64,000 nucleotides of DNA from an uncultured Lachnospiraceae bacterium (GCA_902762955.1 CACWQH010000002.1:78934-142933), one strand, 5' to 3'; counted from the stretch's first letter, positions 47,327-57,785 are shown. A program made the numbers and translations. Notes: generated from the sequence alone by a model not told the origin.

Positions 47327-47845
47327 TTATTCTTCGATAACGCCTATATAAGGCAGATTTCTATACTTTTGTGCACAGTCAAGTCCATAGCCAACTACAA
47401 ATCTGTCCGGTATTTCAAAGCAGGTCATATCAGGCTCGATATCCACCACACGTCTTGATGGTTTATCTAATAGAGTAATTACTTTGAAGCTTGCCGGATG
47501 TCTCTCTTTCAAAATCTTAACAAGATAGGATAAGGTTCTTCCCGAATCCATTATGTCTTCAACGAGGATAACTTCTCTTCCCTCTATGCTTTCATCCAAA
47601 TCCTTGATTAGCTTCACAACTCCCGAAGAGGTTGTTCCGTTGCCATAGCTGCTAACCGACATAAAGTCAAGTGTAACAGGCAATGTAATCCTCTTTGCCA
47701 GCTCGCACATAAAAAATACGCTTCCCTTAAGAACTCCGATCAAATGTACCGTCTTTCCTTCGTAGTCGCGGCTTATTTTTTCTGCCATCTCAGCAATCTT
47801 AGCATTTACCTTTTCCTCGCTGATTAAAACACCGATTTTCTCCAT
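47327..47845 (-). CDS. hpt: Hypoxanthine phosphoribosyltransferase
   Basis: Purine salvage enzyme, 172 residues. PRPP loop VILVEDIMDSGRTL, flexible loop DFMSVSSYGNG. In order tilS-hpt-ftsH, standard for Firmicutes. Confidence 0.97.
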   Translation of the reverse strand: MEKIGVLISEEKVNAKIAEMAEKISRDYEGKTVHLIGVLKGSVFFMCELAKRITLPVTLDFMSVSSYGNGTTSSGVVKLIKDLDESIEGREVILVEDIMDSGRTLSYLVKILKERHPASFKVITLLDKPSRRVVDIEPDMTCFEIPDRFVVGYGLDCAQKYRNLPYIGVIEE

Positions 47846-47883
47846 AGTATCACTCTCCTTACGTTATATTTTCTTTTGTATCA

Positions 47884-49281
47884 TCAGTTTAGCTTATATT
47901 CCATATATAATATTTTTTCGGTTTTATCATCTATCTTATAAGCTTCACTATATCTAAGACCTACCGCCCATATTATCTCACTGCCGCAAGCAATAACAGG
48001 CCATGAAAGTCTCTTTTCCCTGTCCACCTTATTATCAATAAAAACCCTTGATAACTTCTTGGAATTGCCCTTATCATCAATTATTATATAATCCCCTTCC
48101 TGTGGGGTTCTTATACAAAGAGCACCTTTTATTTTACCATAATCAGCCATTTTAGTATAGTTATTTTTTATTATTTGAGTTTCCGAATTGCAGCTGTCAA
48201 TATATAAATCAATGCAACCGTCTCCCAAAACCAATGTGTATCTTCCTTTTTCCAAAGCATCAGCATCAATATCAAAAGCAAATCCACTGTCTTCCTGCTT
48301 CAGGTTAGAGATAATCAGCCTGTCATAGCTTATCCTTGCTGTTATATCATAAGGAAGATTGACGTTGCTGCCGGACTTACTCTCCATAAGCTTAAGCACA
48401 TCCTCTATATGTCTTCTGGTTATATCCTTCTTTTTTCCGGCAACCTTTGCTATAGCCTCATGGATAATATTTTCCCTGATAAGCTTAGGCAGCTTAATTA
48501 TAGCCGTCTTATCAAGTGCAAGCATGGATTCCTTATCGGAAAACACTTCATCAACTATACACCTTTCAAGCTCTGCCTCGCTTATTTCATTTATAAGCTT
48601 ATAAGCTTCATATGCCTCATCTGCCATATCGGCTATATGCTCTATAGCGCCGTCATTCATTTCAAGCAATGTCGGCAAAACTATATGTCTTATTTTATTT
48701 CTGTCATAATCCTTGGAAAGATTTGTCGAATCGGTTCTAAAATCCTGCCCAAGCTTTTCAAGATATGCCTCTATCTCATCTCTTCTAACGCATAAAAGCG
48801 GTCTTATAATATCACCGCGAACCGCCTTAATTCCGGAAAGTCCGTTTATACCGCTGCCTCTTGTCATATTAAATATAACGGTTTCCGCAAGATCATTTTT
48901 ATTGTGGGCAACTGCAATCTTTGCCGCTCCCATTTTTACCCTTTGCTCCTCAAAGCAGGCATATCTGAATTTTCTTCCTGCCTCCTCGACAGTCATCCTT
49001 TCATCCTTTGCATAAGCCTTTATATCCTTATGATAGACCTCAAGCGGTACGCCAAGCTTTTCACAAAGCCTTATACAAAACTCTTCGTCTGCATCTGCCT
49101 CATCACCGCGCAGCATATGATTGATATGAACCGCATAAGCCTTCGCTCCAAGCTTCTTTAAAACCATAAGCAGACATACCGAATCAGCACCGCCGGATAG
49201 TCCGACGATAACCTTGTCATCCGCCTCAAGCATATTATATTCATCTATATATTTTTTTATCTTATCCTCAAAGCTTCTCAT
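47884..49281 (-). CDS. tilS: tRNA(Ile)-lysidine synthase
   Basis: Converts C34 of tRNA-Ile(CAU) to lysidine. 465 residues; PP-loop SGGADS in VIVGLSGGADSVCLL, followed by NHMLRGDEAD, KIAVAHNKNDLAETVIFNMTRG (in parts) and C-terminal substrate domains. Between spoIIE and hpt. Confidence 0.97.
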   Translation of the reverse strand: MRSFEDKIKKYIDEYNMLEADDKVIVGLSGGADSVCLLMVLKKLGAKAYAVHINHMLRGDEADADEEFCIRLCEKLGVPLEVYHKDIKAYAKDERMTVEEAGRKFRYACFEEQRVKMGAAKIAVAHNKNDLAETVIFNMTRGSGINGLSGIKAVRGDIIRPLLCVRRDEIEAYLEKLGQDFRTDSTNLSKDYDRNKIRHIVLPTLLEMNDGAIEHIADMADEAYEAYKLINEISEAELERCIVDEVFSDKESMLALDKTAIIKLPKLIRENIIHEAIAKVAGKKKDITRRHIEDVLKLMESKSGSNVNLPYDITARISYDRLIISNLKQEDSGFAFDIDADALEKGRYTLVLGDGCIDLYIDSCNSETQIIKNNYTKMADYGKIKGALCIRTPQEGDYIIIDDKGNSKKLSRVFIDNKVDREKRLSWPVIACGSEIIWAVGLRYSEAYKIDDKTEKILYMEYKLN

Positions 49282-49387
49282 ATGTACACAATCTCCCCAA
49301 AATTATTGTAAAATAATATCATAACAAAGGGCCAAAGTATAGCCTTATCACAAACTTTTCACAACTTCACAAGCTGACACGACTGTC

Positions 49388-51382
49388 TCATCTCACATCC
49401 TTCACAACCTTGCACACAATCATAGTCGCATCATCCTTAAGGCGATTACCGCTTAAGGACTTAATGCTTCCCACTATTTCATCCGCCAGTTCATCCGGTG
49501 TCATCGCATCCGATGAAAGTATAAGCTCCTTCATATAGTCTTCTTTATTTTCAAACAATATGCTCTCAAGCATACCATCACTCACCATAACTATCATATC
49601 ATTTGAATAGAATTTTTTCATGCATTTTTCGCATATTGCATCGGGAGTAATTCCCACCGGAAGAGACGTCGATTTTATCATCTCAATCCATTCGCCTCTT
49701 TTGACAAAGGTTGTAGCTGCGCCCTGCTTATATATCCTGCCACAGCCTGTGTATAAATCCACAATCATCATATCAAGTGTCGAAAAGCTTTCTCCCTTAT
49801 TTTTCTCCGCAAGATATGAATTGACAACCCTTATGGACATCTCCTTGTCAAATCCGGCATTTAAAAGTTCCTCCAAAGAATCAATCAATTGATTACTGTC
49901 CCTTGATGCCTTTTCTCCATTGCCCATACCATCCGCTATTAGCAGGAGCTTTTGACCGTTTCCTATATCTCCTATATAAAAATTATCCCCGGAAACCTCA
50001 TCCTCATATCTGCTTAACCGCCTTACTGCCGTTTCACACCTATAGTCCGGTTTTTCAATCATGCAAAGCATATCATATCTCTTACTCACTATACTTTTAC
50101 TCTCATCCTTAAGCAAGAGCCTTACCTTCATGTTTTCCTCAACTATTTTTCTGACGGTTTCGGCAGTTACAAGTCTTCCCCGCCTCACACGGGCATTTAT
50201 ATAAACCTCATACCTCTCATCCTGATTTTTAATCATAAGTATATTTTTAACAAGCACCTCTTTTTTGGAAAGTTCCTCTATAATCGATGCTTCTATGGTC
50301 TTCCTTATCGGAACCATCTCATTTAACTGATTGGTGAAATTATCTATTATATTGCCTACATCATTGAAGCTGATACCGGTTCCGGCATCTCCCGCAAATG
50401 TATATTCAATTCTTTTAAAGGCATCTGCAAGCTTATTTACCCTTTCTACCACAATTCTTCCCCACTCAGGAGTATTGTCAGGCTCGTAATAGCCTGCCTT
50501 GTCATCAAGTCTGAGCATCAGTCTGTCCGGAGCCAGTATAAATACAAGTATCGCCGAATAAAGTGCCTTAATCCCCTCTTCGGAAAGCAGCATATCAAAA
50601 TGCGTAAATCCGGCTATGTAATATATAATTAAAAATGAGGCTGCCTGGATAAACCTTCCTCCTTCGATAAATATTAAAAGTGCATAAACCAGAAGTGATA
50701 TGGTAAGATACGCCACAAGGAAGTCCATCTCTCCTGTCTTTATCCCCATCAGCATACCGGAAAAGGCAGTCCATGTAAGCCCGATGCCAAATCCAAACTT
50801 ATACCACGCAAAAAGTATTGAAAAGACAAAAAAAGCCTGTGCAACAGTTATCCCATAAACCACCAAAGGCATGCCATAAAATGAAGCTGCAAAAAAGCAA
50901 ATAACCCCCAGTGCCGTTTCATTATCCGTAACTATGGAAAGCGGATCCTTAATAAGACCGGATATTCCTTTATAAAAAATTATAACTGCCGCAAATGCAA
51001 GTGCAGCCATTATACCTGTATCAAAAAAATCAATGTATTCATCCGTAACAAAGCCTGTAACACCGTGAACCACAAAGGTTATGCCGCCCGTTATAAGTGC
51101 TGTGAGATAATTTCTACCCCTTAGGTTAATTGAATTCTTAAGCGTAAGAAGAATCATTAAAAAAATCATTATTGAACCATATTCAAAAAGCATATATGTA
51201 GAGTTTATAGTTGCTATCCCGCCCATAAGACCGATAAATATAAGCCATACATTTTCACCCGAAAGTAAAAAAGCCACCAGCGCTCCGATTGCAAACGGAT
51301 TCATATTCATAACAAATGCCCTGCCGATAAAAAATGCAAAAGCAGCAAAGCCTATGCCTTTAAGCCTGTCAGATATCTTCAT
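49388..51382 (-). CDS. spoIIE: SpoIIE-like membrane PP2C phosphatase
   Basis: In spore formers SpoIIE dephosphorylates SpoIIAA to activate sigma-F in the forespore. 664 residues: about ten membrane helices (10-300), a linker domain, then a PP2C core with DGMGNGEKAS near 490, FSTLDMMIVDLYTGCGRIYKQGA (in parts) and DDATMIVCKV. Shorter than the 800-plus residues of Bacillus. Neighbours divIC and tilS match the classical locus. Symbol given by position and architecture. Confidence 0.92.
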   Translation of the reverse strand: MKISDRLKGIGFAAFAFFIGRAFVMNMNPFAIGALVAFLLSGENVWLIFIGLMGGIATINSTYMLFEYGSIMIFLMILLTLKNSINLRGRNYLTALITGGITFVVHGVTGFVTDEYIDFFDTGIMAALAFAAVIIFYKGISGLIKDPLSIVTDNETALGVICFFAASFYGMPLVVYGITVAQAFFVFSILFAWYKFGFGIGLTWTAFSGMLMGIKTGEMDFLVAYLTISLLVYALLIFIEGGRFIQAASFLIIYYIAGFTHFDMLLSEEGIKALYSAILVFILAPDRLMLRLDDKAGYYEPDNTPEWGRIVVERVNKLADAFKRIEYTFAGDAGTGISFNDVGNIIDNFTNQLNEMVPIRKTIEASIIEELSKKEVLVKNILMIKNQDERYEVYINARVRRGRLVTAETVRKIVEENMKVRLLLKDESKSIVSKRYDMLCMIEKPDYRCETAVRRLSRYEDEVSGDNFYIGDIGNGQKLLLIADGMGNGEKASRDSNQLIDSLEELLNAGFDKEMSIRVVNSYLAEKNKGESFSTLDMMIVDLYTGCGRIYKQGAATTFVKRGEWIEMIKSTSLPVGITPDAICEKCMKKFYSNDMIVMVSDGMLESILFENKEDYMKELILSSDAMTPDELADEIVGSIKSLSGNRLKDDATMIVCKVVKDVR

Positions 51383-51525
51383 AATCTACCTCCTGATGAA
51401 ACTATTTTTACCTTCTTTCGTATATATATTAAAAATATCATAATTTCATATCAGCCTAAAAATTATAGCTTTGTACGGATTAATTTTCTGTCTAACTCTG
51501 GAGGCTTTGCAAAATAATTATTGAC

Positions 51526-51558
51526 AAAAAAAGACCGCTCCAATTGACTCGAAGCGGT
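51526..51558 (-). terminator. Terminator after divIC operon
   Basis: On the minus strand ACCGCT (51558-51553) pairs with AGCGGT (51539-51534), then T7 (51532-51526). Ends the rqcP-yabP-yabQ-divIC transcript before spoIIE. Confidence 0.75.
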
Positions 51559-51570
51559 AATAAATCTTAT

Positions 51571-51882
51571 TTACTCCTGTGGCTTTATTACTATCTCATC
51601 CGGATATACAAGTCCAAGCTTATCCTTGGCCACATCCTCTATGTATTTATTAGTCTGCATATACTGCTGCTGTGCAAGCAAAACATCATTCTCCTGCTTT
51701 GCTGCCTCAATCTTTTGCTCCAAAACCGTCTCGGAATAAGCAAGTTCTTTTCCCTGAGCATGGAGTTCTTTAATTCTTAACCCTGATATGGTACATACAA
51801 ATAACACAGCCATCACAATAAGAAAACTTGTGAACTTAGACTGTCTTCTTGTAGACTTTTTTCTTCCTCTCCTTTGGCTCAT
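51571..51882 (-). CDS. divIC: Septum formation initiator DivIC (FtsB-like)
   Basis: Small bitopic divisome protein; 103 residues from MSQRRGRKKS (ATG 51882, AGGGG upstream). Basic cytosolic start, one helix (about 17-36), then an extracellular coiled coil rich in glutamine and glutamate and the C-terminal KDKLGLVYPDEIVIKP motif typical of the family. Overlaps yabQ by 47 nt in another frame. Confidence 0.93.
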   Translation of the reverse strand: MSQRRGRKKSTRRQSKFTSFLIVMAVLFVCTISGLRIKELHAQGKELAYSETVLEQKIEAAKQENDVLLAQQQYMQTNKYIEDVAKDKLGLVYPDEIVIKPQE

Positions 51883-52330
51883 CTCTACCCCTGACGGATG
51901 ATTCAAATGCATCCTTTTCCTTCTCATTATTTTTGAAATATCTAAAAATAGATATATTCATTTTATACCATTTTACGCCATTTTTCAACATTTTCTTTGG
52001 TTTTTCAACACACTTTTTTACAAAATACAAGATGTAGTTAAGCAATTTAAAAATGCCACTACTTATTGTGTTTTTATAAATTACTAATCCGGTAATTGCA
52101 ACGACGAAAATGTAAATTCTGAAGCTTCCATCATTATATTTGAAGATATTTTCTATAAAAAGCCAGGTAAAGAAAAGCCAATATATTATATCCTCTATAC
52201 CGACAAGCGTATCACTGTGATTAAAGTTCTTTCTTATGCTCCGGAGCATATCATAAACTGCTCCCATACATATCCCCATTATAAGACTTACCACGAACAT
52301 ATTTCCCTGGGAATAAATCATCTCGAACAT
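51836..52330 (-). CDS. yabQ: Spore cortex biosynthesis protein YabQ
   Basis: 164 residues, about four or five helices in the N-terminal 115 (FVVSLIMGICMGAVYDMLR start is characteristic), then a basic tail. Starts directly after the yabP stop. Spore membrane protein family; identified by gene order and helix pattern. Confidence 0.9.
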   Translation of the reverse strand: MFEMIYSQGNMFVVSLIMGICMGAVYDMLRSIRKNFNHSDTLVGIEDIIYWLFFTWLFIENIFKYNDGSFRIYIFVVAITGLVIYKNTISSGIFKLLNYILYFVKKCVEKPKKMLKNGVKWYKMNISIFRYFKNNEKEKDAFESSVRGRDEPKERKKKVYKKTV

Positions 52331-52627
52331 TTATTTAAACATTCTCCCAAGTATACCTGCTGCGGTTTTTTTGACATCGTGAACATCAGAGTAAACCATG
52401 CTGTCAATCGTTCCTGCCATCTCCAGCTCACCCTTATCAACATCAAGTCTTATAACATGCAGATTATCACCTTTAATCGTAAGTACTCCTGCCTCCGTAA
52501 CCAGCACCACCACGTCAGTATCAAAGGACTCCACATCTGTTATGCCGTATATAGTAGCTTTTTTTCGATTATCTAAAGAGAGTTTGTGATTTTTTGCATA
52601 TTGAATTTCTCCCATATAATCCTCCAA
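52331..52627 (-). CDS. yabP: Sporulation protein YabP
   Basis: 98 residues, no signal or membrane helix. SLDNRKKATIYGITDVESFD, VVVLVTEAGVLTIKGDNLHV (20 residues) and LDVDKGELEMAGTIDSMVY match the YabP/YqfC family of sporulation proteins. Confidence 0.92.
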   Translation of the reverse strand: MEDYMGEIQYAKNHKLSLDNRKKATIYGITDVESFDTDVVVLVTEAGVLTIKGDNLHVIRLDVDKGELEMAGTIDSMVYSDVHDVKKTAAGILGRMFK

Positions 52628-52666
52628 ATCAAGGAACTTATATAGAATATAATATGCTCTTATTTT

Positions 52667-52906
52667 TTAAAGTATGTTATACATTTCCTTGGCATCTTCT
52701 TTTTTGGTTGTTTCGGTTATCTGTGTAACCTCCGCTTTAACGGTTTTATTGCCAAAGGCTATCTCGATAACATCTCCCACCTTAACATCATAGGATGCCT
52801 TTACCACTTTCCCGTTTACGGATACTCTTCCTGCATCACAGGCTTCATTTGCAACCGTACGTCTTTTAATCAGTCTTGAAACCTTTAAATATTTATCAAG
52901 TCTCAT
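52667..52906 (-). CDS. rqcP: S4-domain RNA-binding protein RqcP
   Basis: 79 residues, MRLDKYLKVSRLIKRRTVAN start (ATG 52906, GAGGTG upstream). One S4 domain. In Firmicutes RqcP (YabO/YlmH-related) helps RqcH add alanine tails to stalled nascent chains. Located hup-rqcP-yabP, the usual order. Confidence 0.92.
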   Translation of the reverse strand: MRLDKYLKVSRLIKRRTVANEACDAGRVSVNGKVVKASYDVKVGDVIEIAFGNKTVKAEVTQITETTKKEDAKEMYNIL

Positions 52907-52989
52907 ATCAAACACCTCAAATTCATATAATGTAAAAAGGTCATCATACATAAGCATGATGACCTTCACTTAACTTTATTATCTGCTAA

Positions 52990-53262
52990 TTAGTTTACAG
53001 AATCCTTTAAAGCCTTACCAGCCTTGAACTTAGGAGCCTTTGAAGCCTTAATCTTCATAGTAGCGCCGGTTCTAGGATTTCTTCCTTCTCTTGCAGGTCT
53101 CTCAGCAACCTCAAATGTACCAAATCCAACTAACTGGATCTTGTCACCCTTCTTTAACTGCTCTGCAACTGTATCAGTGAAAGCCTTAAGTGCCTTCTCT
53201 GCCTCAGTCTTCTTTAAACCAGTCTTCTCTGCAATGCTTGCAACTAATTCATTCTTGTTCAT
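52990..53262 (-). CDS. hup: DNA-binding protein HU
   Basis: 90 residues, MNKNELVASIAEKTGLKK start, GFGTFEVAERPAREGRNPRT arm with the conserved proline region. Nucleoid-associated dimer. AGGAGG upstream. Confidence 0.98.
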   Translation of the reverse strand: MNKNELVASIAEKTGLKKTEAEKALKAFTDTVAEQLKKGDKIQLVGFGTFEVAERPAREGRNPRTGATMKIKASKAPKFKAGKALKDSVN

Positions 53263-53442
53263 TTTATAAATTCCTCCTATAAATACAAACGTTGATTGCT
53301 ATAAACAATCCCCTGTTGTTCGTGACATTCTGAATAATGAATGCCCTACGCATATTTATACCTTGTTAGAGCCGATTTGTCAAGTACATAGATACCAAAA
53401 AACACCTATTTTTTATAGTTTTTTTATATAAACCAAGTTTTT

Positions 53443-53991
53443 TTAACCTTCCATCTGTTTTCCAAGGAATTTTGCCGCTATCACAGCCGCTTTTTGCTCT
53501 GCTTCTCCTATATTTACGCTATCATCCTTACTGAGAAGAATAACTGCGCCGATTGCATCGCCTTCGCTTATAATGGTCTGAACAATCTCGCCGGAATACT
53601 CATTATCACCATTTCCGAGAATCTTTATAAACTTCTTCTCACCCTTTTTTGCAAGGATAGCCTCTCTGTCATTGATAGCCTCCTCAAGTTCCTTGTGAAG
53701 ACTCTTTCCGAGAAGCTCCTTTTTAGGAATACCTGCCACAGCTATAATCTGATCCCTGTCGCATACGCACACGCCACAGCCGAGTATCTGTGAGCACGCC
53801 TCAACATACTCCTGGGCAAAGCTTGAAAGCTCTCCTATCGGAGAGTATTTTTTCAATATTATCTCTCCATCCTTATCGGTGAAAATTTCAATAGGATCGC
53901 CTTCTCTTATCCTTAAAACCCTTCTTATCTCTTTTGGAACCACTATACGTCCAAGCTCATCTATTCTACGAATAATACCTGTTGCTTTCAT
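53443..53991 (-). CDS. spoVT: SpoVT/AbrB-family transition-state regulator
   Basis: 182 residues: AbrB swapped-hairpin DNA-binding domain at 1-50 (GIIRRIDELGRIVVPKEIRR, 20 residues) and a GAF-like C-terminal domain (about 55-178). In Bacillus SpoVT acts on forespore genes. Same strand and next to hup as in many Clostridia. Confidence 0.94.
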   Translation of the reverse strand: MKATGIIRRIDELGRIVVPKEIRRVLRIREGDPIEIFTDKDGEIILKKYSPIGELSSFAQEYVEACSQILGCGVCVCDRDQIIAVAGIPKKELLGKSLHKELEEAINDREAILAKKGEKKFIKILGNGDNEYSGEIVQTIISEGDAIGAVILLSKDDSVNIGEAEQKAAVIAAKFLGKQMEG

Positions 53992-54073
53992 ATCTACAAA
54001 TCTCCTTACATTTACATTAGTCTGTTTCTATTATCTGTAAATTAAGGATTTTTATACATATAATTTATTAATT

Positions 54074-56173
54074 TTACTGAATTACATTTATCTGATAATT
54101 GTTACCCTGCGTATCCCAGATATTATAAAAGTAAACCTTTTCAACATTTGGATCAATGTCCACCATATCAACTACCAAATCTCCATCGAGATTAAAGCCG
54201 TAAAATAATCCTGAAAACATCTCCCATTCATCAAACGGCTTTACAGTACCATCATCATTAAACTCAATAATCCTGCCATATGAAAATGGTTCGATATAAC
54301 AGCCCTTTTCAAGCACGACACTGTTCTTTGGCAAAAGCGAAACTGTATCTTCATCCTCAAGCGGATAGATACCGATTATTACTCCATTCGGATTATCTTC
54401 ATCTATCCTTATATGTACATCATAAGGGATAAAATATCTATCGAGATCATAATCGCCATTTTCATCCATATAGCTTACGATAATCGGAACCTTATATACG
54501 GCATAGCCGTCACCTCTTTCGATTTCACGCGCGCAGCAGTCAGCCTCATTTCCCGAAGTATCCTTGAGCACAATACGCTTGTTAAGAATTCCCGAAGAAA
54601 GCACATTATCATCAGAAAGATACACATCCGATGAATCGATCCAAAGACCATATCCTCCGTTATCATAGTTTTCATATATTTCCCAGATCTCAAGACTTGC
54701 GCCTGCAAAATTCGCAGCCTGTTCATCAGTAAGCTGAATAGAAAAGCTGCCCATACTTCCTATGTTTCCTACCTCGTATTCGGATGTACCTCCAACAGTT
54801 TCGTCCGGCTCCTCCGATGCCATTTCCACCACTGCATCCTCTCCATCCAGTTCCCAAGCGGTAAGAGGTGCGCCATAAAAGGTCTCAGTAAAGTTTCTTA
54901 CAAACTGCATATAGGTTTCACTAAAGCCGGTCAGACTGTATTCATCCACCCATTCTTCTGCATATAATTTATTGTTATATGGAAAATAAACCGCAACACC
55001 ATTTGCATTTTCCACATTTGATTTTTCATAAACCACCATCTCATTAAGAGAGTTTTGTAAAGCACCTGCCTCACTTAAATGTGAGTCAGACATATTTTCA
55101 GCGAGATTATAAAGGTCTACCGTGTCATAGCAAAGCTCCTCATCAACAATTCCGAAAGCCTTTGTGTTGCCGCGCTGTCTGGCTATATTGGAATATTCTC
55201 CGTTGATAAGGTCATTTTCCGTAGCGGATATAAGTGCATTAAAATTGTTCATAACATCCTCTGTCTTTGATAAATCAAGACAAGAAAGAGTATATTCCGG
55301 CTTATACCAGATATAAGAATCATAATAATCCGCATAGGTATCTATTATTTCTTTTCCTGCCGTAGCTCCGGAAAAATCAGTACCGTCAGATATCTTATTT
55401 AAAAATGCATAGTCCCATCCGTCACCCGGTATAACCTCCTCTGATGCTATCAGATAATTTGAGTAAGGTTCAAAAAGCTCTGCTATCTCAATCATGCCCA
55501 TAAGACACGCATCAAAGCCTACCCACTCAAACTTTTTACCATTGGAAATCATATGTGAGGTTGTAAATGCCTCATCCATTTCAGTCATGGAAAGCGTATC
55601 AAAGTCATATCTTTCATCGCCTCCGTAACCAAGCACGGCCCCTCCTCCATGATTCCAAAGTACAAGGCTGTAATAATTGGCCTCATAATTATCATATGCA
55701 TAATCAAGGAACTCGGTTAAGGTGCCTGGATCAGCCATATTGTCCCCTTGCAATACATTAAGCTTGGTAATCTTATCAGTACCAGAGTTTACCTCATACA
55801 CAGCAACCTCATCCGCTGAAATATCATCGTTCCACCAGTAATTCGAGCCGCCTGTACAGATTAGTATTTTGATATTTTCATTATCAAAACCGCTCTTTTG
55901 CATCTCCTCGATATCAAGACTCGCAAGTCCTGCCTCGGATTCGAGATTTGAGCCAACCATATAAACCAGCATAAGCTCGCTTGCCTCACCGGTTGCCACC
56001 ATCAGATTATTAAACTTTTCTGCATACTCTTCACTTAGCTTTACTCTGTAAGAATAATTATTTGCAAATTTACGCTTTGTATCCTTCGTATCTCCATAAT
56101 TTGAATCTCCGCATCCAAACAAGGATAAGCTAAGCAGCAGTGCTGCACATATAGCTCCAATTCTTTTTTTCAT
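54074..56173 (-). CDS. Clostripain-family (C11) cysteine peptidase lipoprotein
   Basis: 699 residues from ATG 56173, which has GGAG 5 nt upstream; a longer reading to 56197 overlaps the neighbour's stop. Lipobox ends at C21 (LSLFGC), so it is anchored outside the membrane. Peptidase C11 domain about 65-430 with catalytic H175 (WNHGGGA) and C223 (GFDACLMG). The C-terminal 250 residues are beta-rich and acidic. Likely activates by self-cleavage as in clostripain; no inhibitor is encoded beside it. Confidence 0.92.
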   Translation of the reverse strand: MKKRIGAICAALLLSLSLFGCGDSNYGDTKDTKRKFANNYSYRVKLSEEYAEKFNNLMVATGEASELMLVYMVGSNLESEAGLASLDIEEMQKSGFDNENIKILICTGGSNYWWNDDISADEVAVYEVNSGTDKITKLNVLQGDNMADPGTLTEFLDYAYDNYEANYYSLVLWNHGGGAVLGYGGDERYDFDTLSMTEMDEAFTTSHMISNGKKFEWVGFDACLMGMIEIAELFEPYSNYLIASEEVIPGDGWDYAFLNKISDGTDFSGATAGKEIIDTYADYYDSYIWYKPEYTLSCLDLSKTEDVMNNFNALISATENDLINGEYSNIARQRGNTKAFGIVDEELCYDTVDLYNLAENMSDSHLSEAGALQNSLNEMVVYEKSNVENANGVAVYFPYNNKLYAEEWVDEYSLTGFSETYMQFVRNFTETFYGAPLTAWELDGEDAVVEMASEEPDETVGGTSEYEVGNIGSMGSFSIQLTDEQAANFAGASLEIWEIYENYDNGGYGLWIDSSDVYLSDDNVLSSGILNKRIVLKDTSGNEADCCAREIERGDGYAVYKVPIIVSYMDENGDYDLDRYFIPYDVHIRIDEDNPNGVIIGIYPLEDEDTVSLLPKNSVVLEKGCYIEPFSYGRIIEFNDDGTVKPFDEWEMFSGLFYGFNLDGDLVVDMVDIDPNVEKVYFYNIWDTQGNNYQINVIQ

Positions 56174-56196
56174 ATGTTCTCCTTTCTCCCAAGGCA

Positions 56197-57552
56197 TTAT
56201 CCCATTAATCCCTGCACCAAAATAACAATTATAAGCAACGGCAAAATAAATCTAAAATAATTTTTAAGTTTAGGCGATATCATTATGCCCTCACCGGTGT
56301 TTGCCTCTTCAATGTATTTATCAAAGCCCCAGCCCCATTTTGTTACACAGAACAGGAGAAATACAAGTGAACCTATCGGAAGAAGCAAATTACTAACTAT
56401 AAAATCCTCACTGTCAAGTACATCTCTGTTTCCTATGATATGAAGATTGCTCCATTTATTATATCCCAATACACATGGCATACTTGCAATGAGAATAAGA
56501 ACAAGATTAATAATTGCTGCTTTTTTTCTAGACCAGTCAAAATTATCCATGCATGTTGCAATAAGGTTTTCAAATACCGCTATAACAGTTGAAAAGCTGG
56601 CGAAGGTCATAAACATAAAGAATAATGCACCCCATATTCTACCACCTTTCATATGAATAAATACCTGCGGTAAGGTCTGAAATATAAGCGATGGACCTGC
56701 CGTGGTTTCCACATCATAAGAAAAGCACGCAGGAAAGATAATCAGTCCTGACATAAGTGCTACAAATGTATCAAGCGAACAAATCCTTATAGCCTCTCCG
56801 CCAAGCGAATAATCACTTGACATGTAGCTGCCAAATATCTCCATCGCACCTACACCAAGGGAAAGTGTAAAAAAGCTCTGATTCATAGCTGCCACAATAA
56901 CATTTCCGACACCGGCTTCTTTCATCCTTTCCACACTCGGTAAAAGATAAAATCCAATTCCTTCTGCAGCGCCCTTTAAGGTAAAGCTGTGTATTGCAAG
57001 AACGATTATCAGTCCCAAAAGGCATGTCATCATAACCTTGGAAATCTTTTCAAGTCCGTTCTGCATTCCTATAGCACAAACTAAAATTCCAAGTACGACA
57101 ATAATTGCCATATATAAAGTCATTTCATGAGGATTTGAAAGCATATCTCCAAATATACCGGCTACATTTTCCGATGTCACAGCATCAAATTTTCCGGCTG
57201 TAAATTTTACAAAATAATCCAGCATCCAGCCTGAAACAGTTGTGTAATACATCATAAGCATAAAGCATCCGAGTATACAAAACCAACCGTGTATGTGCCA
57301 CTTACTCCCCTTTTTTTCAAGCGCCTCATATCCCTTTACAACGCTCTTTTTACTTGCCCTGCCAACCGCAAGCTCCATAGTAAGCACCGGTGCCCCCATT
57401 ATCACCAAAAACATAAGATAAAGCAGAACAAACAATCCTCCACCGTTTTGCCCTGCAACATACGGAAATTTCCATACATTTCCTATACCAATGGCACAGC
57501 CTGCGCTTACAAGCAAAAATCCAAGTCTTGATTTAAAGCTTTCTCTTTTCAT
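56197..57552 (-). CDS. Sodium:neurotransmitter symporter (SNF family)
   Basis: 451 residues, about 11-12 helices, LeuT fold. SRLGFLLVSAGCAIGIGNVWKFPY at 8-31 (in parts GCAIGIGNVWKFPY) is the ion/substrate-binding TM1 signature; GPSLIFQTLP follows in TM7. Probable sodium-coupled amino-acid importer. Ends just before the C11 gene. Confidence 0.92.
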   Translation of the reverse strand: MKRESFKSRLGFLLVSAGCAIGIGNVWKFPYVAGQNGGGLFVLLYLMFLVIMGAPVLTMELAVGRASKKSVVKGYEALEKKGSKWHIHGWFCILGCFMLMMYYTTVSGWMLDYFVKFTAGKFDAVTSENVAGIFGDMLSNPHEMTLYMAIIVVLGILVCAIGMQNGLEKISKVMMTCLLGLIIVLAIHSFTLKGAAEGIGFYLLPSVERMKEAGVGNVIVAAMNQSFFTLSLGVGAMEIFGSYMSSDYSLGGEAIRICSLDTFVALMSGLIIFPACFSYDVETTAGPSLIFQTLPQVFIHMKGGRIWGALFFMFMTFASFSTVIAVFENLIATCMDNFDWSRKKAAIINLVLILIASMPCVLGYNKWSNLHIIGNRDVLDSEDFIVSNLLLPIGSLVFLLFCVTKWGWGFDKYIEEANTGEGIMISPKLKNYFRFILPLLIIVILVQGLMG

Positions 57553-57785
57553 AATTTAAAATCATTCATCCCCTTATGTCTCTTAAAACTTATATAAAAT
57601 TATATAAGATTTTAATCAATATGTGAATAGCTAATTTTAATTGATTTAATGGATAAAATATATATAATTATATAAGAACGGGAATTATAAAAAATAGCAA
57701 TTTATGATTAAAATTATTATTTAATCTTTTTCAATATAATAATTATTATATTACCATACATAATCCAAAAGCAAGGAGATAAAAC

